From Ephydatia muelleri (Eukaryota > Porifera > Demospongiae > Spongillida > Spongillidae), in contig JABACO010000023.1 of NCBI GenBank assembly GCA_013339895.1, forward strand, positions 3,762,198 through 3,826,197: a DNA stretch of 64,000 bases, read 5' to 3'. The first letter of the stretch is position 1. Each line of letters starts with the position of its first letter. The notes beneath the pieces were generated by a model. The model did no database searches. It was not told the DNA's origin and worked only from the letters and a program-made list of their open reading frames with translations. This document shows positions 1 through 20,643 of the stretch, piece by piece. The position numbers and the translations under genes were made by a program.

Positions 1-3000
1 TCCAGTTCTTAAACAGCACAGCTGCCTCCTGTGTCACTGCAGTGTTGCCGTACCTGAACGCTGCTCCAAGCACTGACGCACGAAGTAGACTGCAGTGAAA
101 AGATTTGGAGTGTGGTGGTGATGGGAAGGTGGATATTGAAGAGGTGGGACAAGCCAGATTGACTCACTTCTGTACATCAGACAGGTCACTACTATTGATA
201 TGAAGGGTGTAGTTGTTGGTGATGTTTGCCAGAAGCGACAGAACATAACTCTGCGAAAAAAACAAACACACCATTCGTTTAGAGCTGTGCAAAGGACACA
301 ACACATCACTTGGAGTCATGTGAGGTGTCACATGACATCCCACCTCCAGTGCACAGCACTATACATGTACCTGGTATTGACCATATATGGGAGTGAGACT
401 GAGGCGGTCGGCAAAGATGTTGATCCACGTCAGGGCAGATACCCAGGGAACGTACTCCGTCTCTTGGAGAAGGTAAGTGGAGAGGTTGAAAGCAACGGTG
501 GTGTCAACGTGTCCAGCACTGTGCACGTCCAAGTAAGGAGGGGGAGGGAGAGGGGAGGATGGGAACAGGTGAATGTGTACATGGGAACAGGAAACCCGTC
601 TATTGGTACCTAGACAGAGCAAAGGCATCGTCGATGAGACCAGCGCGGTCCAGTGCTGACAACAGCTGAAAGGAAATATCCATAATCATCTCCAGCAATG
701 GCACGATGTAACCAAAACTTGCCGTCCAATCTTTTCCTTTCAGGTAAGCAGTGAGGTTTTGCCAGTTGTCCTGATCATAGTTAACCCTGTAGAACCCCAT
801 TTGCTGCACGTTGGCCTTGATCCATGTCTGACTTGAGTCCAATGCAATGGTGGTTGCTATCGTAGCAGTGATGGTTGTCACTAATGCACAACAAAATGAG
901 ACCTAACCTGTTTTATTAATGAGAGTTGATGCAATGTTTCCGGAGGGACTTGTTGTGTATTTGAAAGGTATCATCCATACATAACTGTGACAATCATGGA
1001 GGAGTAATAAAAATTAGTTTAAATCCCAAACAATTTGAATTGTCTATCACAGGGACATTATTTCATTACAGTTTGTCATATTATGATTGACAGTACCCCC
1101 CCCCCCCCCCCCCCATCACCTAACCCGCACTTTCCTCCAACTAACTCCTCCCCTTCCCACTTTAGACAGGTCAACTCAAAATGTGCACAATGACAGACAA
1201 GATCTCGAGCCATTAATTCCATTAAAAATATATTTAATAAATAAATAAATTTAATTGCATTCTGTGAACAGAGGTGCCGTACTTACTGGTACACTGTATT
1301 CAAAACGGTTAATATTCAGTAAATAGACAATATGCCCCAGTTACTGGTATCTGAACAGATCCACAAGACATTTGGCTTACTTGTATGGAGAGGGGGCAGT
1401 GGCTCCATTGGGCGTCAGGAAGAAGAACCTCTCCTGTGAGACTGAAGCAGTGGTTGGGCTGGTCCTCTTCACTGTCACCACAGGGTAACCCATCTGTTTG
1501 GTCCACGTGTCCATAATGCTTGCTATGTTGGATGCCTATGTGCACGTGTGTGTGTGTGCACGTGTGTGCATATGTACAGATGTGTGTGTGCCCGTGCATG
1601 TGTGGATATGCAGATGTGTGTACGTGTTACGTGTGTGAAAGAACACTTATTTGCAGACATGTCTTTCACATAGTTCGGTGCACTCACTGAATATTTCTGG
1701 AGGGACTGCCACAGCATGTCAGTGGCAGCATTTTGGTAAGCATACATTTGAGATAGCTCTGATGGTTTAAATGAACACACATATAACACATACATACTCA
1801 GCTACCTATATGGGCCAAATCATATTGTTCTGAGGTTCCGATATTTGGCAAGAGAAAAGTTCACCTGGTTCCCCACCAACATTCTTATAGTATTGATATA
1901 TACCTGTATGCCTTGTCTGAAGTTCTCATCTCCCATCCAGTCCCTGATCATCCTTATGACACTTCCACCTGAGCGGGGAAAAGAAACAAAAATTAGGGCT
2001 GCACCGAAAATTAACACAGATACACACAGAGTCCCAGATACACACCACAACAGATACACACAGACAGGGTGACAGTCCCAGATACACACCACAACAGATA
2101 CACACAGACAGGGTTGACACAGACCCCCCCCCCCACCCCCCTAACCCCCAACCAGATACACACACACACATTCATATGCACAGCAGCTTTGTGGGTTCAT
2201 CAATACATCAATACAATCGTATCTTCATGAACACGGGGTGATACACCCATAGTTGTGTGTGAATGCATTGATAGTGTGTGTGAATGCATTGATACATCAA
2301 TACAGCGTTGGGAACATGAATAGTATTGACAGCTGGATGTCATTATCTGTAACAACCTAGTTTGTGCCTTGTAATTCCCACATGCACATGCACACCCTTC
2401 TCACAAATAGGATTGAATGTGCACTTTTAGATAAGACTAAATGAGACACACCACCTCCACAAATAGATTTTGAGGACATCATATCAACAGCAAGTCATAG
2501 TCATTTGGATACAAGTTACTTTTGGACTTTAATATCTGTGCTATAGTCTTCACAGTAATTTTTTATTTTATTTTTAAATCTACACTTGCATATATTTTTA
2601 AAGACAAACCAAAAGTTAGACCAGTCAAAACACACCCACACACCCACACCTACACCTACAACACTCAAAAAAAACCTAAGCATATAAAGTGTCCCCTTTA
2701 GTGTTCCCATTACCGAGGTGACATTCCCTCTCTGTACGGCGACAGAAAGTCGCTGGAGCAGAGGTGCTGAAACTTCCATCCAAACAATGCCCATGCAGCA
2801 ATGACTTCAGCCATACCACCAATTAGGGAGCCAGAAAGGTTGAGGTTTCTGCATCGATCACACGCACACCTGGCAGAGTAGATTGGGCAAGATGCAGAAG
2901 AGATTTGCTTCTGCTTATGAGCTCAGAGTTATCAGTGCTGAGCTCTCTAGCCAATACCACTGGCCTCCATCATGGTCACATGATTTCATTGAATTTGACC

Positions 3001-3075
3001 ATTATTTCTCTTGCATTATATATGCGTCTTGTTAAGCTATACACACGTATGACCCCTGCAATAGCAAATGCCCAG
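1..3075. repeat. Left copy of a 3.08-kb near-identical direct repeat
   Basis: This stretch matches 60926-64000 base for base except for scattered single-base indels, homopolymer length changes and a few substitutions. It covers aminopeptidase exons and introns alike, including non-coding microsatellites. The two copies lie in the same orientation about 60.9 kb apart. Copy 1 is separated from the rest of the window by an N gap at 5411-6410, so it lies on a different contig from copy 2. Confidence 0.95.
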
Positions 3076-3906
3076 GATATTTACCTTCCCAAACAAGATC
3101 CATTACCTTTTCATATGAAATTGCATCGAAAAGTTCATTAATTTCGGCTGGGGTGCTGGCAGCCTGGATGATAGGTGAGTCTCATTGAGCCCATCTTCAA
3201 GCATTGCAACTTGGTTTACGTCTGTGAAGAACTGCTCCAACTAAATAGAAAGATAAAATATTCCACGTCAAATGCTTATACTTGCCAAGGAATAGCCCAA
3301 GCATGACAACAAGCCTAGTCATTAACAATGCTCAAAGCTCTTAGCAATGATCCAGCACCAAACGCCCACTAACACAGTGTATCAAAGCCCTTAGCAACGA
3401 TCCAGCACCAAACGCCCACTAACACAGTGTATCAAAGCCCTTAGCAACGATCCAGCACCAAACGCCCACTAACACAGTGTATCAAAGCCCTTAGCAACGA
3501 TCCAGCACCAAACGCCCACTAACACAGTGTATCATATTGACAACATCAGGCTTTTTTGTTGTTTAGGTCATACCAGGTTCCATTCCGGGAATGAGTTGTT
3601 TGTGCCCAGGTACTCCATGAAGGTGGCAAACCCTTCATTGAGCCAGAGTCCATCCCACCATTCCATCGTCACCAGATCACCAAACCACTAAACAGGAGAG
3701 AGAACACGAAGGACCTTAATTAGCATGCACCCTTTGGATGTCATTACCTGGTGGGCCAGCTCATGGGCGATCACAATAGCCACCCTCTGCTTGCTGCTCA
3801 CAGGACCTGTGGTGTTGTCATACAGAAGAGCTGTCTCTCGGTAAGTGATCAGTCCCCAGTTCTCCATCGCTCCAGCTGAGAAGTCCGGGATGGCAAAGAA
3901 ATCTGT

Positions 3907-3984
<78 letters not shown>

Positions 3985-5308
3985 ATAACAGAAGCACTTC
4001 ACATCATATTTCAACCTGCACTATAACAGAATTAATTCATTAGCTTATTTAAATTAATGCACAATCAATACAAGCAACGTATATATTATCATTATTAATT
4101 TTTATTACAACAATACTCTGGGTTAATAAACAATATACAATCATAAACAAATTTATTAATTCTGATTCCACTGCTTTTATACTGCTATAAACTGTAAAGT
4201 AAACATTCTAGGTTGTGGCGCTGCTTGTGTCACCTTACTATCGCACAAACAAACACCCACCTTGCTTTTTAAGAGGGTATGAAATGCCATAGTAAGAGTT
4301 ATAGAAGCTAAGAGCCTCCACCCCCACTTTCAAGGCAAGAGAGGTCTTGTTGAGCACATCAGGGTTTGACCACACACTCACCTTCAGAGGAAAAGAAGAA
4401 AAAACGATTGCCATGCAACAAAGCAGCTGCAGGGAATTTACCTCGACTGAATTGTTACCACCAGTACTGCCATTGATGTACTGGAACTGGGACACAATAA
4501 AGGCCACCAGGTAAGTGCTCATTTTGACCGACGTTTGGAAGTTTGTAGTGACGGTATTTCCCGCAGTGCAGGTTGGGTCACCGCTCGTGCTGGACACAGG
4601 CATGTTGGAGACAGCCGTGTAATGGCAGTCGTGTGTGAGATGTATGGTAAAGTTGGCCTTGAAGGCCGGCTCGTCAAAACAGGGAAAAGCCCTCCTTGCG
4701 TCCGTGGGCTCGAACTGGGTGGTGGCTAGGTAAGCCGTGGTGCCGCTGATGGTGTTGTACGAGCTCCTGTAGAAACCCGACAAGCCGGAGGTGAGGTTGT
4801 AGTTGAAGTTGAGCGTGATGGTGATCGACTGGCCCGCAGGGAGGGCCTCCTTCATAGCGATCACGTAGAACTGGTTCTCGCTGTAGAAGAACAGCTTGCT
4901 AACTGAGCCCGACGACACGGTCGCCGAGGAGATGTCCATATCCAACGCGTGAACAATGATGTACGGAGTGGCGGCTTGCACCGACGCAGCTATTGTCACG
5001 GAGCCTTGGACGGTGAACTTGCCGAGGTCGACGGTAAGAGAGAGGTCGTACGTACGCGGCTGGATGTTGGAAGGCAGACGGACGTTGAGCCACGGGTCGT
5101 CTGCAGTGCTGCTACTGCTGGACCTGCCCACTGTCGTACCCAGGGCTACGGCTGCGGCGATAACGCCCACCACAACTATCGCAAGACACACGACGAAGAC
5201 AGCTCTTCTGTTGCGCACTCTGTTTCTGCGCCGCGGCTTCCAGTCGATCTCATGGTTCTCATCCACGAGGCGAATCTTTTCATGTTTGTCTGATGAAGCC
5301 CCGGACAT
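1..5308 (-). CDS. Aminopeptidase N-like M1 zinc metallopeptidase, 5' and middle part (copy 1)
   Basis: Type II membrane ectopeptidase of the M1 family (ANPEP/ENPEP type), which removes N-terminal residues from peptides outside the cell. The start at 5308 gives a short basic cytosolic tail, then a hydrophobic anchor (about residues 34-56) and a Ser-rich stalk. Exons read: 5308-4442, 4381-4261, 3902-3748, 3687-3574, 3240-3107, 1968-1904, about 1757-1684, 1522-1381, 984-908, then several to position 1. The substrate motif GAMEN and zinc motif HELAH are in the 3902-3748 exon; the third zinc ligand follows after 18 residues in LWLNEGF, as the family requires. The intron at 4382-4441 is 60 nt, a multiple of three without a stop. 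One 57-nt intron near 670-730 appears to use a GC donor. A few one-base indels break the frame, for instance in the 3240-3107 exon, and look like sequence errors. The 3' end lies off the window. The exact paralogue within M1 cannot be told. Confidence 0.9.
3338..3534. repeat. 50-bp minisatellite, about 4 copies
   Basis: Four tandem units of about 50 bp, each containing cttagcaacgatccagcacc and ending in a tgtatcaaag-like junction. The first unit differs slightly from the other three. It lies in an intron of the aminopeptidase gene. Confidence 0.9.
3906..3983. repeat. (TG)n microsatellite
   Basis: A pure TG tract interrupted once by tatgt, directly upstream (gene sense) of the acceptor of the exon carrying GAMEN and HELAH. 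On the gene strand it reads CA, ending close to the acceptor AG. Confidence 0.9.
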
Positions 5309-5410
5309 CTTTTACAAAACTTATGTGTGTGTCGCGACGTCACATGACCAATTGATCGGAGATAGTATCTCTGAATTAATCAACGGAATTAATCTTGTGT
5401 ACGCGCCCCA

Positions 5411-6410
5411 NNNNNNNNNNNNNNNNNNNNNNNNNNNNNNNNNNNNNNNNNNNNNNNNNNNNNNNNNNNNNNNNNNNNNNNNNNNNNNNNNNNNNNNNNN
5501 NNNNNNNNNNNNNNNNNNNNNNNNNNNNNNNNNNNNNNNNNNNNNNNNNNNNNNNNNNNNNNNNNNNNNNNNNNNNNNNNNNNNNNNNNNNNNNNNNNNN
5601 NNNNNNNNNNNNNNNNNNNNNNNNNNNNNNNNNNNNNNNNNNNNNNNNNNNNNNNNNNNNNNNNNNNNNNNNNNNNNNNNNNNNNNNNNNNNNNNNNNNN
5701 NNNNNNNNNNNNNNNNNNNNNNNNNNNNNNNNNNNNNNNNNNNNNNNNNNNNNNNNNNNNNNNNNNNNNNNNNNNNNNNNNNNNNNNNNNNNNNNNNNNN
5801 NNNNNNNNNNNNNNNNNNNNNNNNNNNNNNNNNNNNNNNNNNNNNNNNNNNNNNNNNNNNNNNNNNNNNNNNNNNNNNNNNNNNNNNNNNNNNNNNNNNN
5901 NNNNNNNNNNNNNNNNNNNNNNNNNNNNNNNNNNNNNNNNNNNNNNNNNNNNNNNNNNNNNNNNNNNNNNNNNNNNNNNNNNNNNNNNNNNNNNNNNNNN
6001 NNNNNNNNNNNNNNNNNNNNNNNNNNNNNNNNNNNNNNNNNNNNNNNNNNNNNNNNNNNNNNNNNNNNNNNNNNNNNNNNNNNNNNNNNNNNNNNNNNNN
6101 NNNNNNNNNNNNNNNNNNNNNNNNNNNNNNNNNNNNNNNNNNNNNNNNNNNNNNNNNNNNNNNNNNNNNNNNNNNNNNNNNNNNNNNNNNNNNNNNNNNN
6201 NNNNNNNNNNNNNNNNNNNNNNNNNNNNNNNNNNNNNNNNNNNNNNNNNNNNNNNNNNNNNNNNNNNNNNNNNNNNNNNNNNNNNNNNNNNNNNNNNNNN
6301 NNNNNNNNNNNNNNNNNNNNNNNNNNNNNNNNNNNNNNNNNNNNNNNNNNNNNNNNNNNNNNNNNNNNNNNNNNNNNNNNNNNNNNNNNNNNNNNNNNNN
6401 NNNNNNNNNN
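5411..6410. other. Assembly gap of exactly 1000 N
   Basis: A run of exactly 1000 undetermined bases, a typical placeholder length for a scaffold join of unknown size. It lies between the start of the aminopeptidase gene (5308, minus) and an internal exon of the Rap exchange-factor gene (plus). The promoter of the former and the first half of the latter are therefore unknown, and the adjacency of the two genes rests only on scaffolding. Confidence 0.98.
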
Positions 6411-12846
<6,436 letters not shown>

Positions 12847-13544
12847 GTATCAATATCTTGTTATGGACAGGGCACCATTTCAAAGTTTATGCAATCACGT
12901 CAACTCTCTCATACGCAGATGACTGTAGACTGGTCACACCAATGCTATAGCAACCTATTTTTATTCTGGTCTGAGCTCTGCCTTGCATACAATGATTCTT
13001 AAACTGCTTCCTTGTTTCCTTTCCTTTTTTTTTTTTTTTCATTCACATCTTGGGACTCATGCCCTGTTGTTCTTTGTGTTATATGGAGTCATCTAATGTG
13101 GTGTTCTGTTGTGTGTTTATGTTAAAGCTGTGGTTGTGTACATGTATTTTGTCATTTATTTCTTTCTGATGGCTTGCTCAAGAGGTCACTGCAAGGGTTT
13201 CCATCATCCCTTGCAAGGTGCTCATTACCATTTTAAGGGGGAGTGACTTTAGTTTGTTGAGCTATTGACTCTCACAGAGAGTTTCAATACATAATGACCG
13301 TCCCTACTTCGAGTGCAAACCATTCTACCAAAAGCCTTGGCTTTTGCGCCAGCTCAAACGAGATGCCTTATCAAAGTACAATCACAGAGAATATTGTACA
13401 CAATTGTAATTGAAGCCGAAGCGAATGATGATAATTGGTGTGATGTAATCAAGACTTCTACATGACATCTGACACTGTACATGTACTGCAGCAAAATCAA
13501 ATGGTAAAATTAAATGCACACACACACTTAGTTTTTTGTAAGGG
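12847..13544. other. Convergent 3' intergenic region
   Basis: Between the stop of the Rap exchange factor (12846) and the stop of katanin p60 (13545, minus). It holds T-rich and A-rich tracts and no coding similarity that I can see. It must contain both 3' UTRs; I could not assign polyadenylation signals with confidence. Confidence 0.6.
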
Positions 13545-16732
<3,188 letters not shown>

Positions 16733-16772
16733 TTTTCTAAATTTTAAATTTCAATACCGGTGCGATAATTAG
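16733..16772. promoter_or_regulatory. 40-bp bidirectional intergenic spacer, katanin / palmitoyltransferase
   Basis: The katanin start codon (16732, minus) and the palmitoyltransferase start codon (16773, plus) are separated by 40 bp of A/T-rich sequence. The two promoters and 5' UTRs must overlap each other or reach into coding sequence. No TATA box was recognised. Confidence 0.6.
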
Positions 16773-17711
16773 ATGTATTGGTTTGTAGGTATCGTGATAG
16801 GGTTGGTTCTTCTGCTCCAACTTCCCTTGCTCGTGGACCTTTTGCGGGTCATATTGCCAGGAAGAAGTATAACGAGGCTTACCAACAAGATAACGAGCGT
16901 CTTGCTAGTGTACTTCATGAACGTCATTTTCATCGTTTTATTGGGATATTTTCTACTGATATTTCTGCCACTCACCGTTGGGGACCTCTACTCAATCAAG
17001 GGCGCCTGCCACATTGTTTTTGCCCTGTGGCTGTGGTTAAATTGCGTCGTGAACTACTACTATGCCGTATTTTTGCACCCCGGGGAAGCCCCAGCCCAAC
17101 CACACGCGACTGGAACGAATGGGAAATCGGGCGCGGACAACGAATCCCCCGTACCCCGTAGTGGCTTGGAGTGGCAGCCGAAGACCTCCTACTTCTGCCG
17201 CAATTGCCGAGTGCACGTGTCCTACATGGACCATCACTGCCCGTTTACAAACAACTGCGTCGGGGAGAGGAATTACAGCCACTTCGTAGTAGGCCTGACG
17301 TACGGGACCGTGGGCCTGACCTACGCGGTGATTATGAGTTTCCCCGCCTTCAGGGATTGCGTCCTGTCGGTGGTGTGGACGTACCTTCGCTTCGGGAGGC
17401 GCAGTAACAGCGAATTTTGCACCAACCTATCCGTGCACAGTATGATTTTCTTCGCCGCGTTTGCCGGGCTACTGAGCGTCTCGTTCATGGCCCTAGTGCA
17501 GTGGGCGTTGGTTCTCACGGACGTCCCAACCTGCGAGGTCATGAAACAGTACGGTCGGGGGGTCCCCGTGTTTCGGTTTATGTGGCAGAGGCTGGTCGGC
17601 AAGAAGTTCTTGGAGCCAAGCAGTCGGTTGAACGTCCTTCTACTCAAGCAGAGACCCAATCCTTTATGGTTTTTGCTACCCGTTCGGAATTATAAACCAA
17701 AGTCTGAATAA
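16773..17711 (+). CDS. DHHC palmitoyltransferase, ZDHHC22-like, single exon
   Basis: Transfers palmitate to protein cysteines, probably at ER or Golgi membranes. The 312-residue protein has hydrophobic segments at about residues 2-20, 41-65, 80-100 and 185-245, and the catalytic motif DHHCPFTNNCVG at about residues 150-161. The zinc region is unusual. Only one CxxC (FCRNC) precedes DHHC, seven residues away, and the second CxxC plus the KPPRSHHC part of standard DHHC proteins is absent. Vertebrate ZDHHC22 has the same reduced layout (FCRVC then DHHC), which is the basis for the name. The catalytic cysteine is present. It has no intron, unlike most neighbours, so it may be an old retrocopy that kept its gene. 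Stop at 17709-17711; an AATAAA-like run follows immediately. Confidence 0.85.
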   Translation: MYWFVGIVIGLVLLLQLPLLVDLLRVILPGRSITRLTNKITSVLLVYFMNVIFIVLLGYFLLIFLPLTVGDLYSIKGACHIVFALWLWLNCVVNYYYAVFLHPGEAPAQPHATGTNGKSGADNESPVPRSGLEWQPKTSYFCRNCRVHVSYMDHHCPFTNNCVGERNYSHFVVGLTYGTVGLTYAVIMSFPAFRDCVLSVVWTYLRFGRRSNSEFCTNLSVHSMIFFAAFAGLLSVSFMALVQWALVLTDVPTCEVMKQYGRGVPVFRFMWQRLVGKKFLEPSSRLNVLLLKQRPNPLWFLLPVRNYKPKSE

Positions 17712-17795
17712 AATTTTTGCTTCAGTAGGGTGAGGAAAAAAGTAAATAGGAACACATTTGAATTGTAGAGTAGTGTGTGCATGGTGTGGCATAAT

Positions 17796-18902
17796 TCAGG
17801 CGTGAGTGTGACGATTATGCTCTGAAAAGTACGCTCTGCAAGCTTCGTAGCTCGTTATCATAATAGCACAAGCTGGCGCGATCTTGACGCAACGGGGTAC
17901 CAGACCGGCGTACAGCCCTGCAATACCGTGTTTGGAAACGATCTTCCGCACGACGGTGGCAAGCGAGCCGGCACCAAGTCTCTTTGAATTGGGCCCAGAT
18001 TTACCCAAGTCCACTTGCACGTGCGTCTTGACTACATCGAGGGGATTGGTCAAAACAGCAGCGATGATTCCTGACAGACTCCCCGCAGCAAACGGCACCA
18101 CAGGGTAGTACTGAGGCTCCAAACATATCGTGAACTTTAGCTTGAAGTACTCGTATCCGATCCAGTATGCAATAGAAAACGGTACGTCCCTTAATAACAT
18201 GGGGAAAAGACCCCTCCACAGACTAAAAAGTCCATCCGTTCTGACAGCAGCGCTTAGAACGCCAACAACCTCCTTGAAACTGTAACCGTGTTGCGCTTGC
18301 AGTTTAGTTCTCAGCAGTTCGATGGGACAAACGGCTGTCACTGCTATGCTTCTGGCCAAGGATCCTGACAACAACGGAGCAACGATGTTTACTTCGTCTG
18401 GTTTGAATCCGAACTTCATTTTCAACATATCGTAAGTAGAATAATAGATAACGGTGGACGGCAGTGCCATTAACAGTGTGGGAGACAACCCTTTCCACCA
18501 TGACGAAATTCCTTCCAGTTCCGCTATCTTCACGAAAGCGTCGAATGTACCCTTGAACTTGGGTGTTGACGATATCTGGCCGGTCGCGTCACAGATACTA
18601 ACGCCATCCAAACATTTGCAGTCAATTAGAAAGCACGGCTTGGCGAAAGACGAAAACTGTTGCTGGGCTTGGAGTCGTACTTTAACGACGTCAAAGGGGG
18701 TGGTGAGAATGGAGGTCAGCAAGGCTCCTGAACATGCAGACGCCATCTGTTGAAGGGGAGTTATGGCATGCTGTTGAAGGTGAACGTTACTCGTGTTTCC
18801 GACGGTGGGACCGAAGACGATGTCCTTTTCAGAGTAAACGCTACTCTTCGAAGCAGTGCCAAGCATGTTACCATCTGATATTTCGCAGGTCACGTGATGC
18901 AA
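17796..18902 (-). CDS. Mitochondrial carrier, SLC25A39/SLC25A40 type, single exon
   Basis: Inner-membrane solute carrier; SLC25A39/40 proteins import glutathione into mitochondria. The 368-residue protein shows three carrier repeats, each with a signature P-x-D/E-x-V/L-K/R: TTPFDVVKVRLQ (about residues 66-77), VCPIELLRTKLQ (about 195-206) and TNPLDVVKTHVQ (about 285-296). Between the first signature and the rest of repeat 1 lies a Cys-containing insert (CFLIDCKCLDGVSIC), characteristic of the SLC25A39/40 group and linked to iron/glutathione sensing in that family. The start at 18902 is the first Met of an open frame; a later Met at residue 52, just before the first helix, is an alternative. 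No introns. It is tail-to-tail with the palmitoyltransferase gene, 84 bp apart. Confidence 0.92.
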   Translation of the reverse strand: MHHVTCEISDGNMLGTASKSSVYSEKDIVFGPTVGNTSNVHLQQHAITPLQQMASACSGALLTSILTTPFDVVKVRLQAQQQFSSFAKPCFLIDCKCLDGVSICDATGQISSTPKFKGTFDAFVKIAELEGISSWWKGLSPTLLMALPSTVIYYSTYDMLKMKFGFKPDEVNIVAPLLSGSLARSIAVTAVCPIELLRTKLQAQHGYSFKEVVGVLSAAVRTDGLFSLWRGLFPMLLRDVPFSIAYWIGYEYFKLKFTICLEPQYYPVVPFAAGSLSGIIAAVLTNPLDVVKTHVQVDLGKSGPNSKRLGAGSLATVVRKIVSKHGIAGLYAGLVPRCVKIAPACAIMITSYEACRAYFSEHNRHTHA

Positions 18903-19381
18903 AAAACGTACTCGATTGCACGAAAATACTGTGTCTCAACTACGTCGCGTTACGTAAACTCCTTCCACTTATATAACAACATTGAGTCGATTATGGGCAG
19001 TATGTAGTTATCACAGGGGGGAAAAAAACTTGCGTCCAGGATGGGAATACTGTAGATTGATCCCCACAGTGTTCCTGGTTTTTGTTTCACAATCCCAGGG
19101 TGCAACCCGGGTTATGTGGACCAAAAACCAGGAAGTTGCAGTGTAAGAATCGATCAATTTTCTTCCTGGAGGCAAAAAAAAAGTTTTCTCTGTGATATTG
19201 ACTTTGAATTCGAGGTGAAGCACACCATAACATTCCAGTTGCTAAAAACGGACAATATGTCGTCACACGCAATAAATATGACGGTCACATGATAACGAGT
19301 ACGCAATAACAATAATAAATAATATTTACTGTGTCGATTTTGATTGTCATAGTTCGCTGTTGAGTCCGGGCTCTCTTCAAG
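18903..19381. promoter_or_regulatory. Divergent intergenic region, carrier / CHMP1
   Basis: About 480 bp between two divergent start codons. It contains an A/T-rich stretch near 19280-19330 and no coding similarity. It should hold both promoters; no element could be assigned with confidence. Confidence 0.4.
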
Positions 19382-20389
19382 ATGTCTTCGGCAATGGAAA
19401 GTATCCTTGTTGCGCTGAAAGCTTAATGAGTAACAGAAGTGGGTGTGGCGGTTGGCTTAAAGAATTGTGGTTGGTACCGCATGCGTCAGCAGCTTATTAG
19501 TAGGAGCTATGTGTACGTGTGTCGTACACGTTGAAACATGTGTATGTATTCCTTAACGCGTTTCCTTGAAAAGAGAACCTCTTCAATCTCAAAGTAAGCA
19601 TTTGTTGTGTGCTGTTGCATATTGTGGAACTCGTTGACTTTTTGTGTAGTTTGCTTCGAAACAAATGGAACGAAGCGCCAAAAAGTGCGAAAAGGACGAG
19701 AAAGCCGAGAAAATCAAACTGAAGAAGGTAAGAGTGTGAACGGGGTCGTGAGGGAACGTCGCTCATCCTTCAAATCCCATGTTAGGCTCTTCAGAAGGGA
19801 AATGTTGAAGGGGCAAGAATACATGCAGAGAATGCCATCAGACAGAAGAATCAGGTGAGGGTCACTTAAGCTACCGTGGAGTAGGTTCTAATATTGAGCC
19901 ATCTGTCCTAAAGGGTCTCAATTTCCAACGTATGAGTGCAAGAGTGGACGGTGTAGCTTCACGTGTGCAGTCTGCAATCCAGATGAGACAGGTATGAGAT
20001 TGCTTACGGTATAGCTTGTCCAAAATGGAGCGTTTATTGCTGTGGTTGTTGGAACCAGGTGACAGGGGCCATGGCAGGTGTAGTCAAGTCGATGGATTCA
20101 GCCCTCAAGTCCATGAACCTAGAAAAGGTATGTGCTGACCAAGCGAACTTCTAGTGACTTCCGGTTTTATTTTGTTTCAGGTGTCGCAGATTATGGACCA
20201 GTTTGAGCGAGATTTTGAACACCTTGATGTTCAGACACAGACCATGGAGGATGCTATGAGTGGTGTTACCACCCTCACAACACCTGAGGTGCGTGTGACA
20301 GTGTGTGAGTGTGGACATGTGTATTTGAATGTTATGTATCTGTGCATTGTACATTTGTGTATGGTGATGTGTGTGTGCAGTAGGTGCAC

Positions 20390-20420
<31 letters not shown>

Positions 20421-20545
20421 GTGTGAATGTGTGTGTGCGTGTGATGCATGTGTGTGTGAATGCACATGTGTGTGTGTGTGAATGCACGTGTGTGTGTGTG
20501 CGTGTTGAGATATTTCCGAACCCCTTGCTAGCGATGGGGTATGAA

Positions 20546-20643
<98 letters not shown>

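Noticed and set aside
2516-2880. Possible extra aminopeptidase exon (minus strand, [12 protein letters not shown])
   Set aside because: It falls between the exon ending SYEK and the one starting GGSVIRM, which are adjacent in every M1 enzyme I know; treated as intron.
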